A DNA stretch of 64,000 nucleotides from Alteromonas macleodii ATCC 27126. GTDB lineage: Bacteria; Pseudomonadota; Gammaproteobacteria; Enterobacterales; Alteromonadaceae. Location: the NCBI RefSeq assembly GCF_000172635.2, contig NC_018632.1:4588001-4652000 (forward strand). The letters are read 5' to 3'. Below, piece by piece: positions 18,372-27,389 of this stretch (positions are counted from its first letter, which is position 1; every line of letters begins with the position of its first letter). A program made the position numbers and the translations under genes. The notes below the pieces were generated by a model, which did not search any database, was not told the DNA's origin, and was given only the letters and a program-made list of their open reading frames with translations.

Positions 18372-19739
18372 ATGGCAGAGAAGCCCAATAAATCCGCTGA
18401 ATCACCAACCCGCTCTAGTAGAGCGGTACCGTCGTCGCGTTTATCGCGCATAGGCCGCTTGGGCTCACTGGCAGGTAGAATTGCAGGTAACGTAGTATCA
18501 CAAGGTGCAGGACAACTGTTAAAGGGCGAGAAGCCCGCGTTGTCTTCGCTGCTCTTAACGCCCAAAAACATTTCAAACATTGCAGATCAGCTTGCCAGTA
18601 TGCGTGGTGCAGCTATGAAGCTCGGGCAGCTTATTTCAATGGATGCAGGAGATTTTCTCCCCGAAGAGCTTGCGGTAATTTTAGGGCGATTACGGGACGA
18701 CGCTGACCCGATGCCAAAAGACCAGCTAATTGCCACGCTGAATCAGTCTTGGGGCGAAAAATGGCAAGATGACTTACTTTACTTTTCCTTTGCCCCTATA
18801 GCTGCGGCCTCTATTGGTCAGGTGCATAAAGTCATTACGATGGACGGTCGGATGTTAGCAGTAAAAGTGCAGTATCCTGGTGTGAAAAAAAGCATAGATA
18901 GCGATGTAGACAACGTAGCTACACTCATAAAACTCACTGGCTTGGTACCTAAATCATTAGATATCAACCCGCTTTTACAAGAGGCTAAAGCACAGCTTCA
19001 CCAAGAAGCTGATTATGTGCGAGAAGCTGACATGCTCAACCGTTATCGCGCGCTGGTTGAAAGCACCGACATCCTATGCAAAGGGAATAATGCGTTTGTC
19101 ATTCCGCAAACCTTTGCTCCCCTTACCACCAGTACCGTGTTAGCGATGGATTTCATAGAGGCGCAAGACTTAGATGCGCTATTAAACGAGCCTCAGGACG
19201 TCCGAGATGCCGTGATGACGGCGCTAATGACTTTATTTTTTAATGAAATTTTTCATTTTAAGCTGCTGCAGAGCGACCCTAACTTAGCCAACTACCAGTT
19301 TAAACCCGATACAAAAGAAATCGTTCTGTTAGATTTTGGTGCTACACGGGATGTGCCTGACGCCATTTCAGCCCAGTATCAAGCGTTACTCAACAGCGCC
19401 GCAGCCAACGATAGAGCGATGATGCAGCAAGCCGCGTTTCGCATAGGATTAATTGACGAAAGCCACTCTCAAACGCAAGTCGACGCCGTCATAAACATTG
19501 GTATGGAGGCGTGTGAAGCGATTCGCTGCGAGGGCGCTTATGACTTTGGACAAAGCGATCTTATTGCAAGGCTTCACGAAAAGGGAATGGCGCTGACTAT
19601 GGAGCACAATTTTTGGCATACGCCGCCAGTAGATGCCCTGTTTATACACAGGAAGCTAGGTGGCTTATTTCTGTTGGCTAAACGATTGAAAGCTAAAGTA
19701 GATATGCGAAAGGCAGCAGGCACATGGCTGAATCTATAA
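18372..19739 (+). CDS. ABC1/AarF (UbiB-type) atypical kinase
   Basis: A 455-residue member of the ABC1/ADCK/UbiB family, atypical kinase-like ATPases tied to ubiquinone synthesis and lipid homeostasis. The family-specific KxGQ motif occurs as MKLGQLIS, followed by an Ala-rich nucleotide loop in AAASIGQVHKV, the ExD pair in QEADYVREAD, the DPN element in QSDPNLANYQ (usually H-A-D-P-H-P-G-N) and the metal-binding DFG in LLDFGAT. It lacks the C-terminal membrane helices of UbiB and so is a shorter paralogue rather than ubiB itself. It stands alone, with no operon partner. The start at 18372 is an ATG without a strong ribosome site. Confidence 0.85.
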   Translation: MAEKPNKSAESPTRSSRAVPSSRLSRIGRLGSLAGRIAGNVVSQGAGQLLKGEKPALSSLLLTPKNISNIADQLASMRGAAMKLGQLISMDAGDFLPEELAVILGRLRDDADPMPKDQLIATLNQSWGEKWQDDLLYFSFAPIAAASIGQVHKVITMDGRMLAVKVQYPGVKKSIDSDVDNVATLIKLTGLVPKSLDINPLLQEAKAQLHQEADYVREADMLNRYRALVESTDILCKGNNAFVIPQTFAPLTTSTVLAMDFIEAQDLDALLNEPQDVRDAVMTALMTLFFNEIFHFKLLQSDPNLANYQFKPDTKEIVLLDFGATRDVPDAISAQYQALLNSAAANDRAMMQQAAFRIGLIDESHSQTQVDAVINIGMEACEAIRCEGAYDFGQSDLIARLHEKGMALTMEHNFWHTPPVDALFIHRKLGGLFLLAKRLKAKVDMRKAAGTWLNL

Positions 19740-19913
19740 CCTGCACTTCGTTGGTGTGTTAAGCGAGTAAGAAACTACTTATTACACAGCTTATCTATCG
19801 TTTGTATCGGTTTTGCGGTGCTGTGTCATGTTTTACTGTGAAAACGTTGCGCTGCGACCTTACAGAACTCAAATAGGACCCACTTCAAAAGCCTATAGCA
19901 CTCGCACAACAGT

Positions 19914-20222
19914 CTAGTAAGGCAAATCCATGCTGAACGGTAGCGCCATCTGCTCTTTACTTTTTGGCGGGTTGCCAATCATTTCATCGTATGGCGTATC
20001 GTGCTTCATTACCGCCTGCTGAACATGGCAATGCGCGAAGGCTTCGCGAATGTGGCCGGCACTAAAAAAACGCATGGGCTTATCTTTGTTGTCGTAAAGC
20101 ATGCCACTTTGACTGCCGATAGTGAGATAAACCAGGTAAACATTCATCTCATACGACTGAACTTCCAGATAATCTATCGCGGTAGGCGACTCTTCAATAT
20201 CTCGAAAATAGAACTTCTGCAT
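19914..20222 (-). CDS. DUF6482-like protein
   Basis: A 102-residue soluble protein. The pattern of a short beta-rich first half with YLEVQSYEMNVYLVYL, then NKDKPMRFFSAGHIREAF, and a terminal QQAVMKHDTPYDEMIGNPP resembles the DUF6482 family as I remember it. The function of that family is unknown. It is a single gene with its own ribosome site (GAGGTAGAAAA before the ATG). Confidence 0.6.
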   Translation of the reverse strand: MQKFYFRDIEESPTAIDYLEVQSYEMNVYLVYLTIGSQSGMLYDNKDKPMRFFSAGHIREAFAHCHVQQAVMKHDTPYDEMIGNPPKSKEQMALPFSMDLPY

Positions 20223-20312
20223 TTTTCTACCTCATGAACCAAGTATGCACCTTGCACGCCCTATATTCTTATTTAATGATGGAAGTTAGGGCTAAAAAGC
20301 AGAATATATACG

Positions 20313-20705
20313 TTAGGCAAGGTGCTCAGGTTCATTAGATAGATCTAGCGGAGGTCGATGGTTTTTAAACCGTACTGCATTTGCCAACACCAGTAAGGAT
20401 GCAAGAGAGCAGGCACTGTATAGGAACGCCGCCGTTCCCATTCCAGAAGCAATCCATAGTAATGGAAATACCAGCAACCTAGGGCCTTCAACAGCTAAAG
20501 CGACTTTCGCTTTGGACAGTATAAAGCCATTTTGTATACTCATAACAATGACAGTCGCTACAGCAATGATCTGATGCTTAGTTGACAAGTTATTGATATT
20601 TAAAAGGAGATAAAGCATTACTCCCAGCATGATTAGATGCTGCATAACACTGTAGCGTTTTACTGCTCGGTGTAATTTAGGGTGATACTGTCTAAACTTA
20701 CTCAC
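20313..20705 (-). CDS. Small multi-helix membrane protein (unknown)
   Basis: A protein of about 130 residues with four hydrophobic segments. The GTG at 20705 has AGGA upstream and gives MSKFRQYHPKLHRAVKRY; an upstream ATG at 20729 adds eight residues. The sequence, basic helix then VMQHLIMLGVMLYLL and later AVEGPRLLVFPLLW, resembles the C-terminal membrane module that follows the desaturase domain in some bacterial sterol desaturase/fatty acid hydroxylase proteins. No histidine-box catalytic domain is present here or upstream. Function unknown. Confidence 0.5.
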   Translation of the reverse strand: MSKFRQYHPKLHRAVKRYSVMQHLIMLGVMLYLLLNINNLSTKHQIIAVATVIVMSIQNGFILSKAKVALAVEGPRLLVFPLLWIASGMGTAAFLYSACSLASLLVLANAVRFKNHRPPLDLSNEPEHLA

Positions 20706-20729
20706 GCTAATTATCCTATAAGGGCACAT

Positions 20730-21086
20730 TTAAGTTGAAACGGGGTCGTGAGGCTCGAAATATTCATTAATTATTATAGATAACAACGAGCTAGCATTTG
20801 CTTTTCAATGACTAATCAACACATTAGTACACAAACCCAATTTGTTAAACATTTGTTTTAAAATTATTTTTGCATTTACATAATATCGAATGTGAATGAG
20901 AAGAAAAAATGAGGGTTTTCCACTAAATTTGTATAAAAAGAAATCGGAAAGTGACTTTTTTACGTTAAAAAGTGTTCAAAATAAGGAATTTACAATCTAA
21001 GGGAACATTTCTCTTGATTGATTTTCTAAATTTGAGTGTTATCTCTGGTAGTATTACCAAAAGGATAGTTTTGTAGCGGAGTCATT
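20730..21086 (+). promoter_or_regulatory. AT-rich divergent intergenic region
   Basis: This 357-base AT-rich gap lies between the leftward membrane protein gene and the DUF3014 gene. It contains no open frame of note and no strong hairpin. The GGAG site seven bases before 21087 is the ribosome site of the DUF3014 gene. Promoters for both neighbours should be here, but no single -35/-10 pair stands out. Confidence 0.3.
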
Positions 21087-21947
21087 ATGAGCGAATCGTC
21101 GGAAAAGAAATCGTTAGGCCCACACTTTATCATTGTAGGCATCCTTCTTGTTGTTATTCTGGCTGTTGTGTTTTGGCCCAGCGACGATGAGCCTGAGCCT
21201 GTAGTTACTCCTGAGCCCGAAGTGACTGAACCTGAAGTGACTACGCCAGAAGAGCCTGAAGTATTTGAGCCTACTCAGCCCGCCCCAACAGTAGAGCTTG
21301 AAGAAAAAGACGAGGTTGAGCCGCTTCCTGAGCCAGTTGAACCAGAACCGGAACCTCTGGATACCAGCGATCCTGCTGTGAAAGCTTCACTTATTGAGAG
21401 TTCGTCTGCAAGCAAAGAAACCGTTAACCGCATGCTGGTTGATGAAGGTCTAATTCAACGGTTTGTGGTGTCGGTTACGAATCTAGCAAATGATGAAATG
21501 GCGCCTAATCACCAGTTACTAACGCCACCTGAGCAGAACTTCCGCGTATACTCTCAAGCAGGCAAGCAATGGATTGATGCAGCAAGCTATAAACGTTATA
21601 CACCATACGTAGATATGTTGGAGTCATTCAATAACGAAGCACTGCTTAACATATACGGTATTTATAAAGACGATATTCAGGCGAAGTACGCCGAAATTGG
21701 AAGCCCTGACCAAGACTTCAACAGCGTATTGCTTGAAGCGATTGATCAGCTTCTTGATACACCTGAAGTGCCGGTTCCTGTAGAGGTTTACACCGACTCG
21801 GTCGCCTACAAGTATGCTGATGATCGTCTAGAGAGTTTAAACGAGCCACAGAAACAACTTCTTCGTACTGGCCCAGATAACATGCGTCGCATAAAGGCAA
21901 AGCTACGCGAACTGAAAGTATTGGTTGAAGAGCGTGGATCTAACTAG
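21087..21947 (+). CDS. DUF3014-domain membrane-anchored protein
   Basis: A 286-residue protein with a short cytoplasmic N-terminus, one membrane helix (about residues 13-30) and a long Pro/Glu/Val/Thr-rich linker (about 34-95) of a type that spans the periplasm. A C-terminal globular domain of DUF3014 type contains the conserved RFVVSVTNLANDEMAPNHQLL and KQWIDAASYKRYTPYVDM regions. The function of the family is not known. The stop codon lies inside the start of the next gene, so the two are coupled. DUF3014 and DUF1285 genes being neighbours fits other gammaproteobacteria as far as I recall. Confidence 0.8.
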   Translation: MSESSEKKSLGPHFIIVGILLVVILAVVFWPSDDEPEPVVTPEPEVTEPEVTTPEEPEVFEPTQPAPTVELEEKDEVEPLPEPVEPEPEPLDTSDPAVKASLIESSSASKETVNRMLVDEGLIQRFVVSVTNLANDEMAPNHQLLTPPEQNFRVYSQAGKQWIDAASYKRYTPYVDMLESFNNEALLNIYGIYKDDIQAKYAEIGSPDQDFNSVLLEAIDQLLDTPEVPVPVEVYTDSVAYKYADDRLESLNEPQKQLLRTGPDNMRRIKAKLRELKVLVEERGSN

Positions 21948-22518
21948 ATTTCAGCAGCAGCTTAAGGGCACGTCGTCAAAAGCGCGCCCTTTACCTCCTG
22001 TTGAACAATGGAACCCCGATTTTTGCGGTGACATTAATCTAACTATAGCGCTTGATGGAAGATGGTTTTATGAAGGCAGTCCTATTGGGCGCGCAAGCTT
22101 GGTTCAGCTTTTTGCTTCGGTGTTAAAGCGGGAAGGTGACAAGTACTTCTTAGTTACTCCCGTAGAGAAAGTAGGCATTACCGTTGAAGACACACCTTTT
22201 CTTGTAACTCAATGGCATAGGGAAGAGGGTGAATCAGCGAGTGATAACACCTATGTGTTTACCACACAAACAGGCGACATCGTAAGGTTAGAGCGTGCTG
22301 ATCAGCTCGAACTTCGCGTTCCGCCTAAAGCCATACAAGATCCAGAGGCAACGCCCATTCCCTACCTATGCGTTCGCAGAAACTTGTGGGCAAGACTACA
22401 TCAAAATGCCTATTATCAACTGCTTGAACAAGCTGATGAAAAACCGGATGAAGCCGGCACGCAATTTAGTATTCAGTCAAACGGCATCATCTTTATTTTA
22501 GGTGAAGTAAGCAACTAG
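21934..22518 (+). CDS. DUF1285-domain protein
   Basis: A 194-residue soluble protein of the DUF1285 family. The hallmark LPPVEQWNPDFCGDINL is followed by DGRWFYEGSPIGRASLVQLF and VTPVEKVGITVEDTPF, the strongly conserved core of the family. Its biological role is unknown. The GTG at 21934 was chosen because it gives the usual short leader before the LPPVE motif; a TTG at 21925 is also in frame. It overlaps the DUF3014 gene by 14 bases. No terminator is visible before the amidohydrolase gene. Confidence 0.8.
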   Translation: MDLTRFQQQLKGTSSKARPLPPVEQWNPDFCGDINLTIALDGRWFYEGSPIGRASLVQLFASVLKREGDKYFLVTPVEKVGITVEDTPFLVTQWHREEGESASDNTYVFTTQTGDIVRLERADQLELRVPPKAIQDPEATPIPYLCVRRNLWARLHQNAYYQLLEQADEKPDEAGTQFSIQSNGIIFILGEVSN

Positions 22519-22667
22519 CCTACTTTGTTGCTTCTGTCTCTTCGAACATATCAAAACGTAATTCATCTTCAATAAAGCACCGTTAACAGCGCTTTGTTTT
22601 GCGTTATACCTCTGACTGCATTACATTCGATATAGTCTATAAAACAATCAACAAGAAGACCTATATC

Positions 22668-23960
22668 ATGAAAAAGCCTCTGATTACGCTGGCTGTTGCC
22701 AGTGCCTTACTCTCATCGCCCTTTTCCACTGTAGCCGACACGCTGATTCATGCAGGAAAAGTGTTTACTGGCACATCAAACTCTCTTCAGGAAAATGTGA
22801 CTATTGTTGTTGAAGACAACAAGATCAAAGCAGTAAAGAAGGGGTTTGCTGAAGCCCAAGAAGGCGATACTGTCATCGACTTGAAGACGTCAACCGTTAT
22901 GCCTGGTCTGATGGACATGCATGTTCATTTGTCTTCTCAACATGGTGGGCCTCAAACGTATCTGGAGCGCTTTTCACTAAATGAAGCCGACTATGCATTA
23001 CGAGCAGCGAACTACGCTAAGATTACGTTAGATTCGGGCTTCACCACGGTTCGCAACTTAGGGGATGGTTACAACGAAACCGTTGCGCTAAGGAACGCTA
23101 TTAGTAAAGGCTATGCAACAGGCCCGCGTATTTATACCGTTGCTAAATCTATTGCTACTACAGGTGGACATGCCGATCCAAGTAATGGCTTATCTCATTT
23201 ACTTCGCCCAGACGTAGGCCCTAAGCAAGGTGTGGTTAATGGCGAAGCTGAAGCCCGTGAAGCAGTAAGGACTCGTTACCAAGATGGCGCGGACTTGATC
23301 AAAATTACGGCAACCGGCGGTGTATTAAGCGTTGCCAAAAGCGGCCAAAACCCGCAGTTCATGACCGATGAACTAGAAGCAATTGTTGAAACGGCAAAAG
23401 ACTACGGTATGACAGTAGCAGTGCATGCTCATGGGAAAGAAGGCATGAAGCGGGCTATTGAAGCCGGTGTAGATTCTATCGAACACGGCACTTATATGGA
23501 TGACGAAATCCGCAAATTAATGAAGAAGCACGGCACCTACTATGTACCAACAATACTGGCAGGAAAGTTTGTAGCAGACAAAGCCAAAATTGATGGCTTC
23601 TTTCCGGAATTGGTGCGCCCGAAAGCTGCCGCTATCGGCCCGCTTATCCAAAATACGTTTGAACAAGCGCATAAAGCAGGCGTAAAAATTGCTTTTGGTA
23701 CAGACAGTGGTGTATCAGCCCACGGCGACAATGCGCAAGAGTTTTCATTAATGGTTGAAGCTGGTATGAAGCCTGCCGACGCGCTGCTAAGTGCCACCGT
23801 GAATAGCGCGAATTTACTAGGTATCAGCGATATTCTTGGCACGCTGGAAGAGGGTAAGTTGGCTGATATTGTTGCGGTTCAAGGCAACCCGCTTGACGAT
23901 ATATCGCTTATGGAAAGCGTGTCTTTTGTGATGAAAGACGGAGTTGTTTACAAGCAGTAG
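22668..23960 (+). CDS. Exported amidohydrolase (imidazolonepropionase/prolidase-like)
   Basis: A 430-residue metal-dependent amidohydrolase with an N-terminal signal peptide ([20 protein letters not shown]). The TIM-barrel metal site is complete: HVH in MDMHVHLS, the probable carboxylated Lys in [11 protein letters not shown], His in AVHAHG, His in SIEHGT and Asp in FGTDSGV. This set resembles the Sgx9260 / Xaa-Pro dipeptidase-like group that cleaves N-acylated or dipeptide substrates. The exact substrate is unknown. The ATG at 22668 was preferred over an upstream in-frame start because it begins the signal peptide and has AGAAG upstream. The YqaA-type gene follows after 24 bases. Confidence 0.85.
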   Translation: MKKPLITLAVASALLSSPFSTVADTLIHAGKVFTGTSNSLQENVTIVVEDNKIKAVKKGFAEAQEGDTVIDLKTSTVMPGLMDMHVHLSSQHGGPQTYLERFSLNEADYALRAANYAKITLDSGFTTVRNLGDGYNETVALRNAISKGYATGPRIYTVAKSIATTGGHADPSNGLSHLLRPDVGPKQGVVNGEAEAREAVRTRYQDGADLIKITATGGVLSVAKSGQNPQFMTDELEAIVETAKDYGMTVAVHAHGKEGMKRAIEAGVDSIEHGTYMDDEIRKLMKKHGTYYVPTILAGKFVADKAKIDGFFPELVRPKAAAIGPLIQNTFEQAHKAGVKIAFGTDSGVSAHGDNAQEFSLMVEAGMKPADALLSATVNSANLLGISDILGTLEEGKLADIVAVQGNPLDDISLMESVSFVMKDGVVYKQ

Positions 23961-23984
23961 AGAAAATAAAGTGGTAGGGATTAC

Positions 23985-24575
23985 ATGGAACTAGGTAAAA
24001 AGGTTAAGCACAAAACCAAAAAACTTGTCGATTCTAAGCATATGTTAAAGGGCATCACTCTTGCCTCATTTTTAGAATCAACCATTGTTCCTATACCACT
24101 AGAAGCCGTAATGGTGCCACTAATGCAAGCAAGACGGGAGTCGCTTTGGCAAATTGCATTGATGGCCACCATAGGCTGCGTGATTGGCGCAGTCTTCGGC
24201 TATGCTCTTGGCTATTATCTTTTCGATATGGTTGGTCAGTGGCTTATAGATACTTTTTTCAGCCAGGAACAATTTGATAATGTTAAACAGCAGATGCAAA
24301 ACCAAGGTTTTTGGTTCGTAATGACCTTAGGTATTGCCCCTATCCCTTTTCAGGTTGCGATGCTTGCAGCAGGTGCAACCCAATACTCACTTCCGCTTTT
24401 TCTTTTAGCTACTGTTATTGCACGTTCAATTCGCTATTTCGGACTCGCAGCCGTGGTCTATTACGCAGGAGACAAAGCTGAGCAGCTCATTAAGCGCTAC
24501 AAAATGAAAGCGGTTATTGCTATCACAGTTGCAGTGCTTCTTTTATGGTGGCTTTCAAATTTAATCAGCCAATAA
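23985..24575 (+). CDS. YqaA-type (DedA/VTT-like) inner-membrane protein
   Basis: A 196-residue membrane protein of the YqaA branch of the SNARE-associated/VTT (DedA) superfamily. It shows the re-entrant loop signature FLESTIVPIPLEAVMVPL near the N-terminus, a Gly-rich helix GCVIGAVFGYALGYYLF, and a second re-entrant loop GIAPIPFQVAMLAAGA with the conserved Pro and Gly. Relatives are involved in lipid flipping or membrane homeostasis. The function here is inferred from family only. An AGGGA ribosome site lies before the ATG, and the gene probably shares a transcript with the amidohydrolase gene. Confidence 0.8.
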   Translation: MELGKKVKHKTKKLVDSKHMLKGITLASFLESTIVPIPLEAVMVPLMQARRESLWQIALMATIGCVIGAVFGYALGYYLFDMVGQWLIDTFFSQEQFDNVKQQMQNQGFWFVMTLGIAPIPFQVAMLAAGATQYSLPLFLLATVIARSIRYFGLAAVVYYAGDKAEQLIKRYKMKAVIAITVAVLLLWWLSNLISQ

Positions 24576-24687
24576 GCTTGCCTGTACTAGTGACTCAAAG
24601 CACTTAATAGGCGAAACAAACGATGCCGTTGGTTCACGACAACGTAAATATCAAATCAACCCAATAGATTTTTTGAACTTTACATTT

Positions 24688-24706
24688 GATAATGATTCCT
24701 ATTTGC
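24688..24706 (+). promoter_or_regulatory. Candidate Fur box before a two-gene unit
   Basis: GATAATGATTCCTATTTGC agrees with the Fur consensus GATAATGATAATCATTATC at 13 of 19 positions, with the first nine identical. It overlaps a possible -35 TTGATA (24686-24691), 17 bases from TAATGT, so binding would block transcription of the genes at 24738 and 25225. Confidence 0.5.
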
Positions 24707-24737
24707 ACTAATGTAATAAAAAACAGGAGGTGCTTAT

Positions 24738-25199
24738 ATGAATGTTCAGCGGCTATGCCCAGTTTACAAAAAGTGGCTACAGCTAAACCCTTCAAACGCG
24801 CGACAGCATCGCTATGCTATGCAAGCCCAGACGCAGCAAGCCCATCAACAGGGCAGATTGGATTATGCGAGAGAGTTAGGCTATCAAACCTTTGAGGCCG
24901 CAAAGGTTATCCTTAATGCGCTTCAGCCTACCTCTTTGCAGAAAGTCAGTGTAGTTCAAGAAGACGTACTCGCTTTTTCCACCATGGGAATGTACTTATC
25001 TTCTCTGCTTGCCGAAGAACATAGGAAGCGAGAATCTCACGCTATTTTACAAGAATGTCAGCAACAGCTTATTGCCATATTACCCCTGCATGCCACCAAT
25101 CCTTCTATATGCAGGCTAATCGCGGCCATTCAGCATACCCTTGAGCAAACCTATGTCCCCCAAGCAAGCAAACGACTCGCTTCTGTGGCCGTGCATTAA
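24738..25199 (+). CDS. Unknown helical protein, probably Fur-controlled
   Basis: A 153-residue all-helical soluble protein, rich in Gln, Ala and Leu, without signal peptide or membrane segment. It starts like a TPR-type scaffold (YKKWLQLNPSNARQHRYAMQAQ). I do not recognise a family. A strong ribosome site (AGGAGG) precedes the ATG by seven bases. The Fur-box-like site 32 bases upstream suggests expression under iron limitation. The small gene at 25225 follows after 25 bases and probably belongs to the same transcript. Confidence 0.6.
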   Translation: MNVQRLCPVYKKWLQLNPSNARQHRYAMQAQTQQAHQQGRLDYARELGYQTFEAAKVILNALQPTSLQKVSVVQEDVLAFSTMGMYLSSLLAEEHRKRESHAILQECQQQLIAILPLHATNPSICRLIAAIQHTLEQTYVPQASKRLASVAVH

Positions 25200-25224
25200 A
25201 TACTTTAGATCAAAGGAGATAGTT

Positions 25225-25404
25225 ATGGCGTCGAAACAAATTTCAAGCGAAGACGGCTTTGTCTCATTAAACGTTAGAGCTTCTGTACTTCAAAAAATGC
25301 TTAATGGTGAAGTGCTACACATGACAGATATTCACTGTACCTGTTCGCGAAGCAAGCAAGTTTTGAAGCAACTTTTATTGCAGGCTGCTAGCGGCCGCGA
25401 ATAG
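25225..25404 (+). CDS. Small CxC-containing protein of unknown function
   Basis: A 59-residue protein: a short N-terminus, a VSLNVRASVLQKMLNG helix, then HCTCSRSKQVLKQLLLQ with two cysteines in a CxC pair. The ATG at 25225 has AAGGAG at ideal spacing; the frame is open upstream but that extension lacks a ribosome site and overlaps the previous gene. The CxC could bind a metal or be redox-active. Lying under the same Fur-like control as its neighbour makes a role in iron handling possible, but this is inference. Confidence 0.55.
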   Translation: MASKQISSEDGFVSLNVRASVLQKMLNGEVLHMTDIHCTCSRSKQVLKQLLLQAASGRE

Positions 25405-25414
25405 AATCAGTAAC

Positions 25415-25440
25415 AAAAAAGGCGCTCAAGCGCGCCCTTT
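25415..25440 (-). terminator. Terminator overlapping the tusA-like stop codon
   Basis: GGCGC (25421-25425) pairs with GCGCC (25432-25436). On the minus strand it is followed by six T. The stop codon of the leftward tusA-like gene lies in the loop. In the other direction the T-run is weaker, so it may also slow transcripts from 25404. Confidence 0.65.
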
Positions 25441-25686
25441 CTTAATAACGTATTGGTAAGGCATGGTCTCGGTTTGAGACGCAACCAGCGTGTGGTCCAT
25501 AAAGCGGCAAAAGCTAGGAATATCTCTGGCCGTTGAGGGATCGTCAGCCGTGACCGATAAAGTTTCCCCATCGGCCAGCTTTCGAATATTCAGACGCACC
25601 ATCATTACTGGCTCTGGGCAACGCAATCCTAGCGCATCTAAATGCTGACTAGCCGCGCTAAATGCGCTGTCAAAATCAGATGCCAT
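25426..25686 (-). CDS. TusA-family sulfur carrier protein
   Basis: An 86-residue protein of the TusA/SirA/YedF family. The family signature [13 protein letters not shown] carries the single reactive Cys that forms a persulfide and passes sulfur onward, for example in tRNA 2-thiouridine synthesis or molybdenum cofactor synthesis. The ATG at 25686 is preferred over an upstream in-frame start because it lies just past the pyrE stop, overlapping it by 11 bases. Whether this is the tRNA-dedicated TusA or a paralogue cannot be settled from the sequence, since tusBCDE are not nearby. Confidence 0.82.
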   Translation of the reverse strand: MASDFDSAFSAASQHLDALGLRCPEPVMMVRLNIRKLADGETLSVTADDPSTARDIPSFCRFMDHTLVASQTETMPYQYVIKKGRA

Positions 25687-26317
25687 AATTTTCACGATAG
25701 GTGTTAATGGCGCTGATTTCGCTATCAAACCCGCCTTTCTCGGTCAGATAAGCCACGACATCGGCAAGCGATACAATAGAGATAACCTGAGTGCCAAAAT
25801 CGCGCTCGACCTCTTGAATAGCTGACAGTTCGCCATTACCGCGCTCTTGTCTGTCTAGCGCAATCAGCACGCCAGACAAGCTAGCCTGCTGCTGCTCGAT
25901 TAAGGTCATCGATTCGCGAATAGCCGTACCCGCAGTGATCACGTCATCCACCAGCATAACCTTACCTTCTAGTGGGCTGCCTACTAGATTGCCGCCTTCA
26001 CCGTGGGTTTTCGCTTCTTTGCGGTTGAAGCAATAAGGGACATCAAGGTCGTGGCTATCGGCCAATGCAACGGCTGTTGTTGTCGCAATAGGAATGCCCT
26101 TATAGGCTGGACCAAAAAGTACATCGAACGCAACGCCTGCGTCCATTAACGCATCAGCGTAAAAACGCCCCAACTTAGCCAAATCGCCACCGCGATTAAA
26201 CAAACCTGCATTAAAAAAGTACGGGCTAACGCGGCCTGACTTTAAAGTGAATTCGCCAAATTTCAGTACGCCACGCTCAATGGCAAACTCGATAAAATCA
26301 CGCTGAAACGCTTTCAT
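25676..26317 (-). CDS. pyrE: Orotate phosphoribosyltransferase PyrE
   Basis: PyrE transfers phosphoribose from PRPP to orotate, giving OMP in the fifth step of pyrimidine synthesis. The type I PRTase PRPP loop [16 protein letters not shown] is present, as is the N-terminal substrate loop with [13 protein letters not shown]. The length of 213 residues equals that of E. coli PyrE. It lies 57 bases after rph on the same strand, the rph-pyrE order known from enterobacteria, where pyrE is controlled by attenuation. I did not find an obvious attenuator in the short gap here. Confidence 0.96.
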   Translation of the reverse strand: MKAFQRDFIEFAIERGVLKFGEFTLKSGRVSPYFFNAGLFNRGGDLAKLGRFYADALMDAGVAFDVLFGPAYKGIPIATTTAVALADSHDLDVPYCFNRKEAKTHGEGGNLVGSPLEGKVMLVDDVITAGTAIRESMTLIEQQQASLSGVLIALDRQERGNGELSAIQEVERDFGTQVISIVSLADVVAYLTEKGGFDSEISAINTYRENYGI

Positions 26318-26374
26318 GATGACCTCTTAATTTCTAATTTACGCGTTGGTTCTAACTACGTGTCGATGACTCGC

Positions 26375-27088
26375 TTACGCTAGCGCCGCTTTTTGAATGT
26401 CGAACAATTCACGTAAACCGTGCTTACCAATTTTCAGCATCTCGTCAAGCTCTTCAAACGAGAACGGTTCGCCCTCTGCAGTACCTTGAACTTCAATCAG
26501 CTTGCCGGTTTCGGTCATTACAATGTTCATATCTGTTTCTGCCTCAGAGTCTTCGGTGTACTCAAGGTCAGCGATTGGCGTACCTTCGTAAATACCTACT
26601 GAAAGGGCGGCAATCATATGTTTAAGCGGGTTAGTTTTGATAATGCCTTTTGCACGCATGTAAGTAAGTGCATCAACAAGAGCTACACACGCACCGGTAA
26701 TTGACGCTGTACGCGTACCGCCGTCGGCCTGAATAACGTCGCAGTCTAACGTAATGGTGTTTTCGCCCAGAAGTTTTAAATCTACCGCTGCGCGTAGTGA
26801 ACGCGCAATTAGACGCTGGATCTCTAACGTGCGGCCGCCTTGTTTACCGCGCGCCGCTTCACGGCCGCTTCGCGTATGAGTAGCACGTGGAAGCATGCTG
26901 TACTCAGCTGTAATCCAGCCTTTCCCTTGGCCCTTCATAAAGCGTGGCACACCTTCTTCTACCGTCGCATTACACAACACCTTAGTGTTACCAAACTCTA
27001 CAAGAACAGAGCCTTCTGCGTGACAAGTGTATTGGCGAGTAATTGTAACAGGGCGAATTTGACTGGCGGTTCTGCCGCTTGGACGCAT
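26375..27088 (-). CDS. rph: RNase PH
   Basis: RNase PH trims the 3' ends of tRNA precursors by phosphorolysis. The 237-residue protein (E. coli 238) has the family start [14 protein letters not shown], the phosphate-binding [16 protein letters not shown] region and [17 protein letters not shown] in the active site. The ATG at 27088 is chosen because GGAG lies about eight bases upstream; a GTG at 27100 would place the ribosome site inside the gene. It forms an operon with pyrE. The full-length C-terminus is present, unlike the frameshifted rph of E. coli K-12. Confidence 0.95.
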   Translation of the reverse strand: MRPSGRTASQIRPVTITRQYTCHAEGSVLVEFGNTKVLCNATVEEGVPRFMKGQGKGWITAEYSMLPRATHTRSGREAARGKQGGRTLEIQRLIARSLRAAVDLKLLGENTITLDCDVIQADGGTRTASITGACVALVDALTYMRAKGIIKTNPLKHMIAALSVGIYEGTPIADLEYTEDSEAETDMNIVMTETGKLIEVQGTAEGEPFSFEELDEMLKIGKHGLRELFDIQKAALA

Positions 27089-27389
27089 AGTGTTCTCCAC
27101 AACGTAAGTGCTTAAAAAAGGGTAGCGCTTTACAGGTTTTATTGGCGATATGTGAATAGAAAGCCCAATTCGCGGTCAAAACCTATAAATTCGATGTAGC
27201 TACGAAATTGCGCCTAAGTATAACGCAATACCCGCGGCCGTTAAAAACGAACTTTACATGTTTGCTTATTGAATTACGTAAATGTGCGCTAATATACAAA
27301 ATACAAGAAAACCTGCTGTAGATATTCACGTATACAACACGACGTTCGGGTTGTTTTTGCAGGCTTTCAGTTAAATTTAAAGGATATTT
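27089..27389 (+). promoter_or_regulatory. Divergent rph/yicC promoter region
   Basis: This 301-base gap separates leftward rph from rightward yicC. For yicC, TTGAAT (27269-27274) and TATACA (27293-27298) are spaced 18 bases apart. A hairpin formed by ACAAC and GTTGT with a T-run lies about 40 bases before yicC and could attenuate transcription. The rph promoter is not clear. Confidence 0.4.

Noticed and set aside
21181..21370. Pro/Glu/Val/Thr-rich repeats as a DNA repeat element
   Set aside because: They encode the linker of the DUF3014 protein and vary in codon use, so they reflect protein composition rather than a repeat element.
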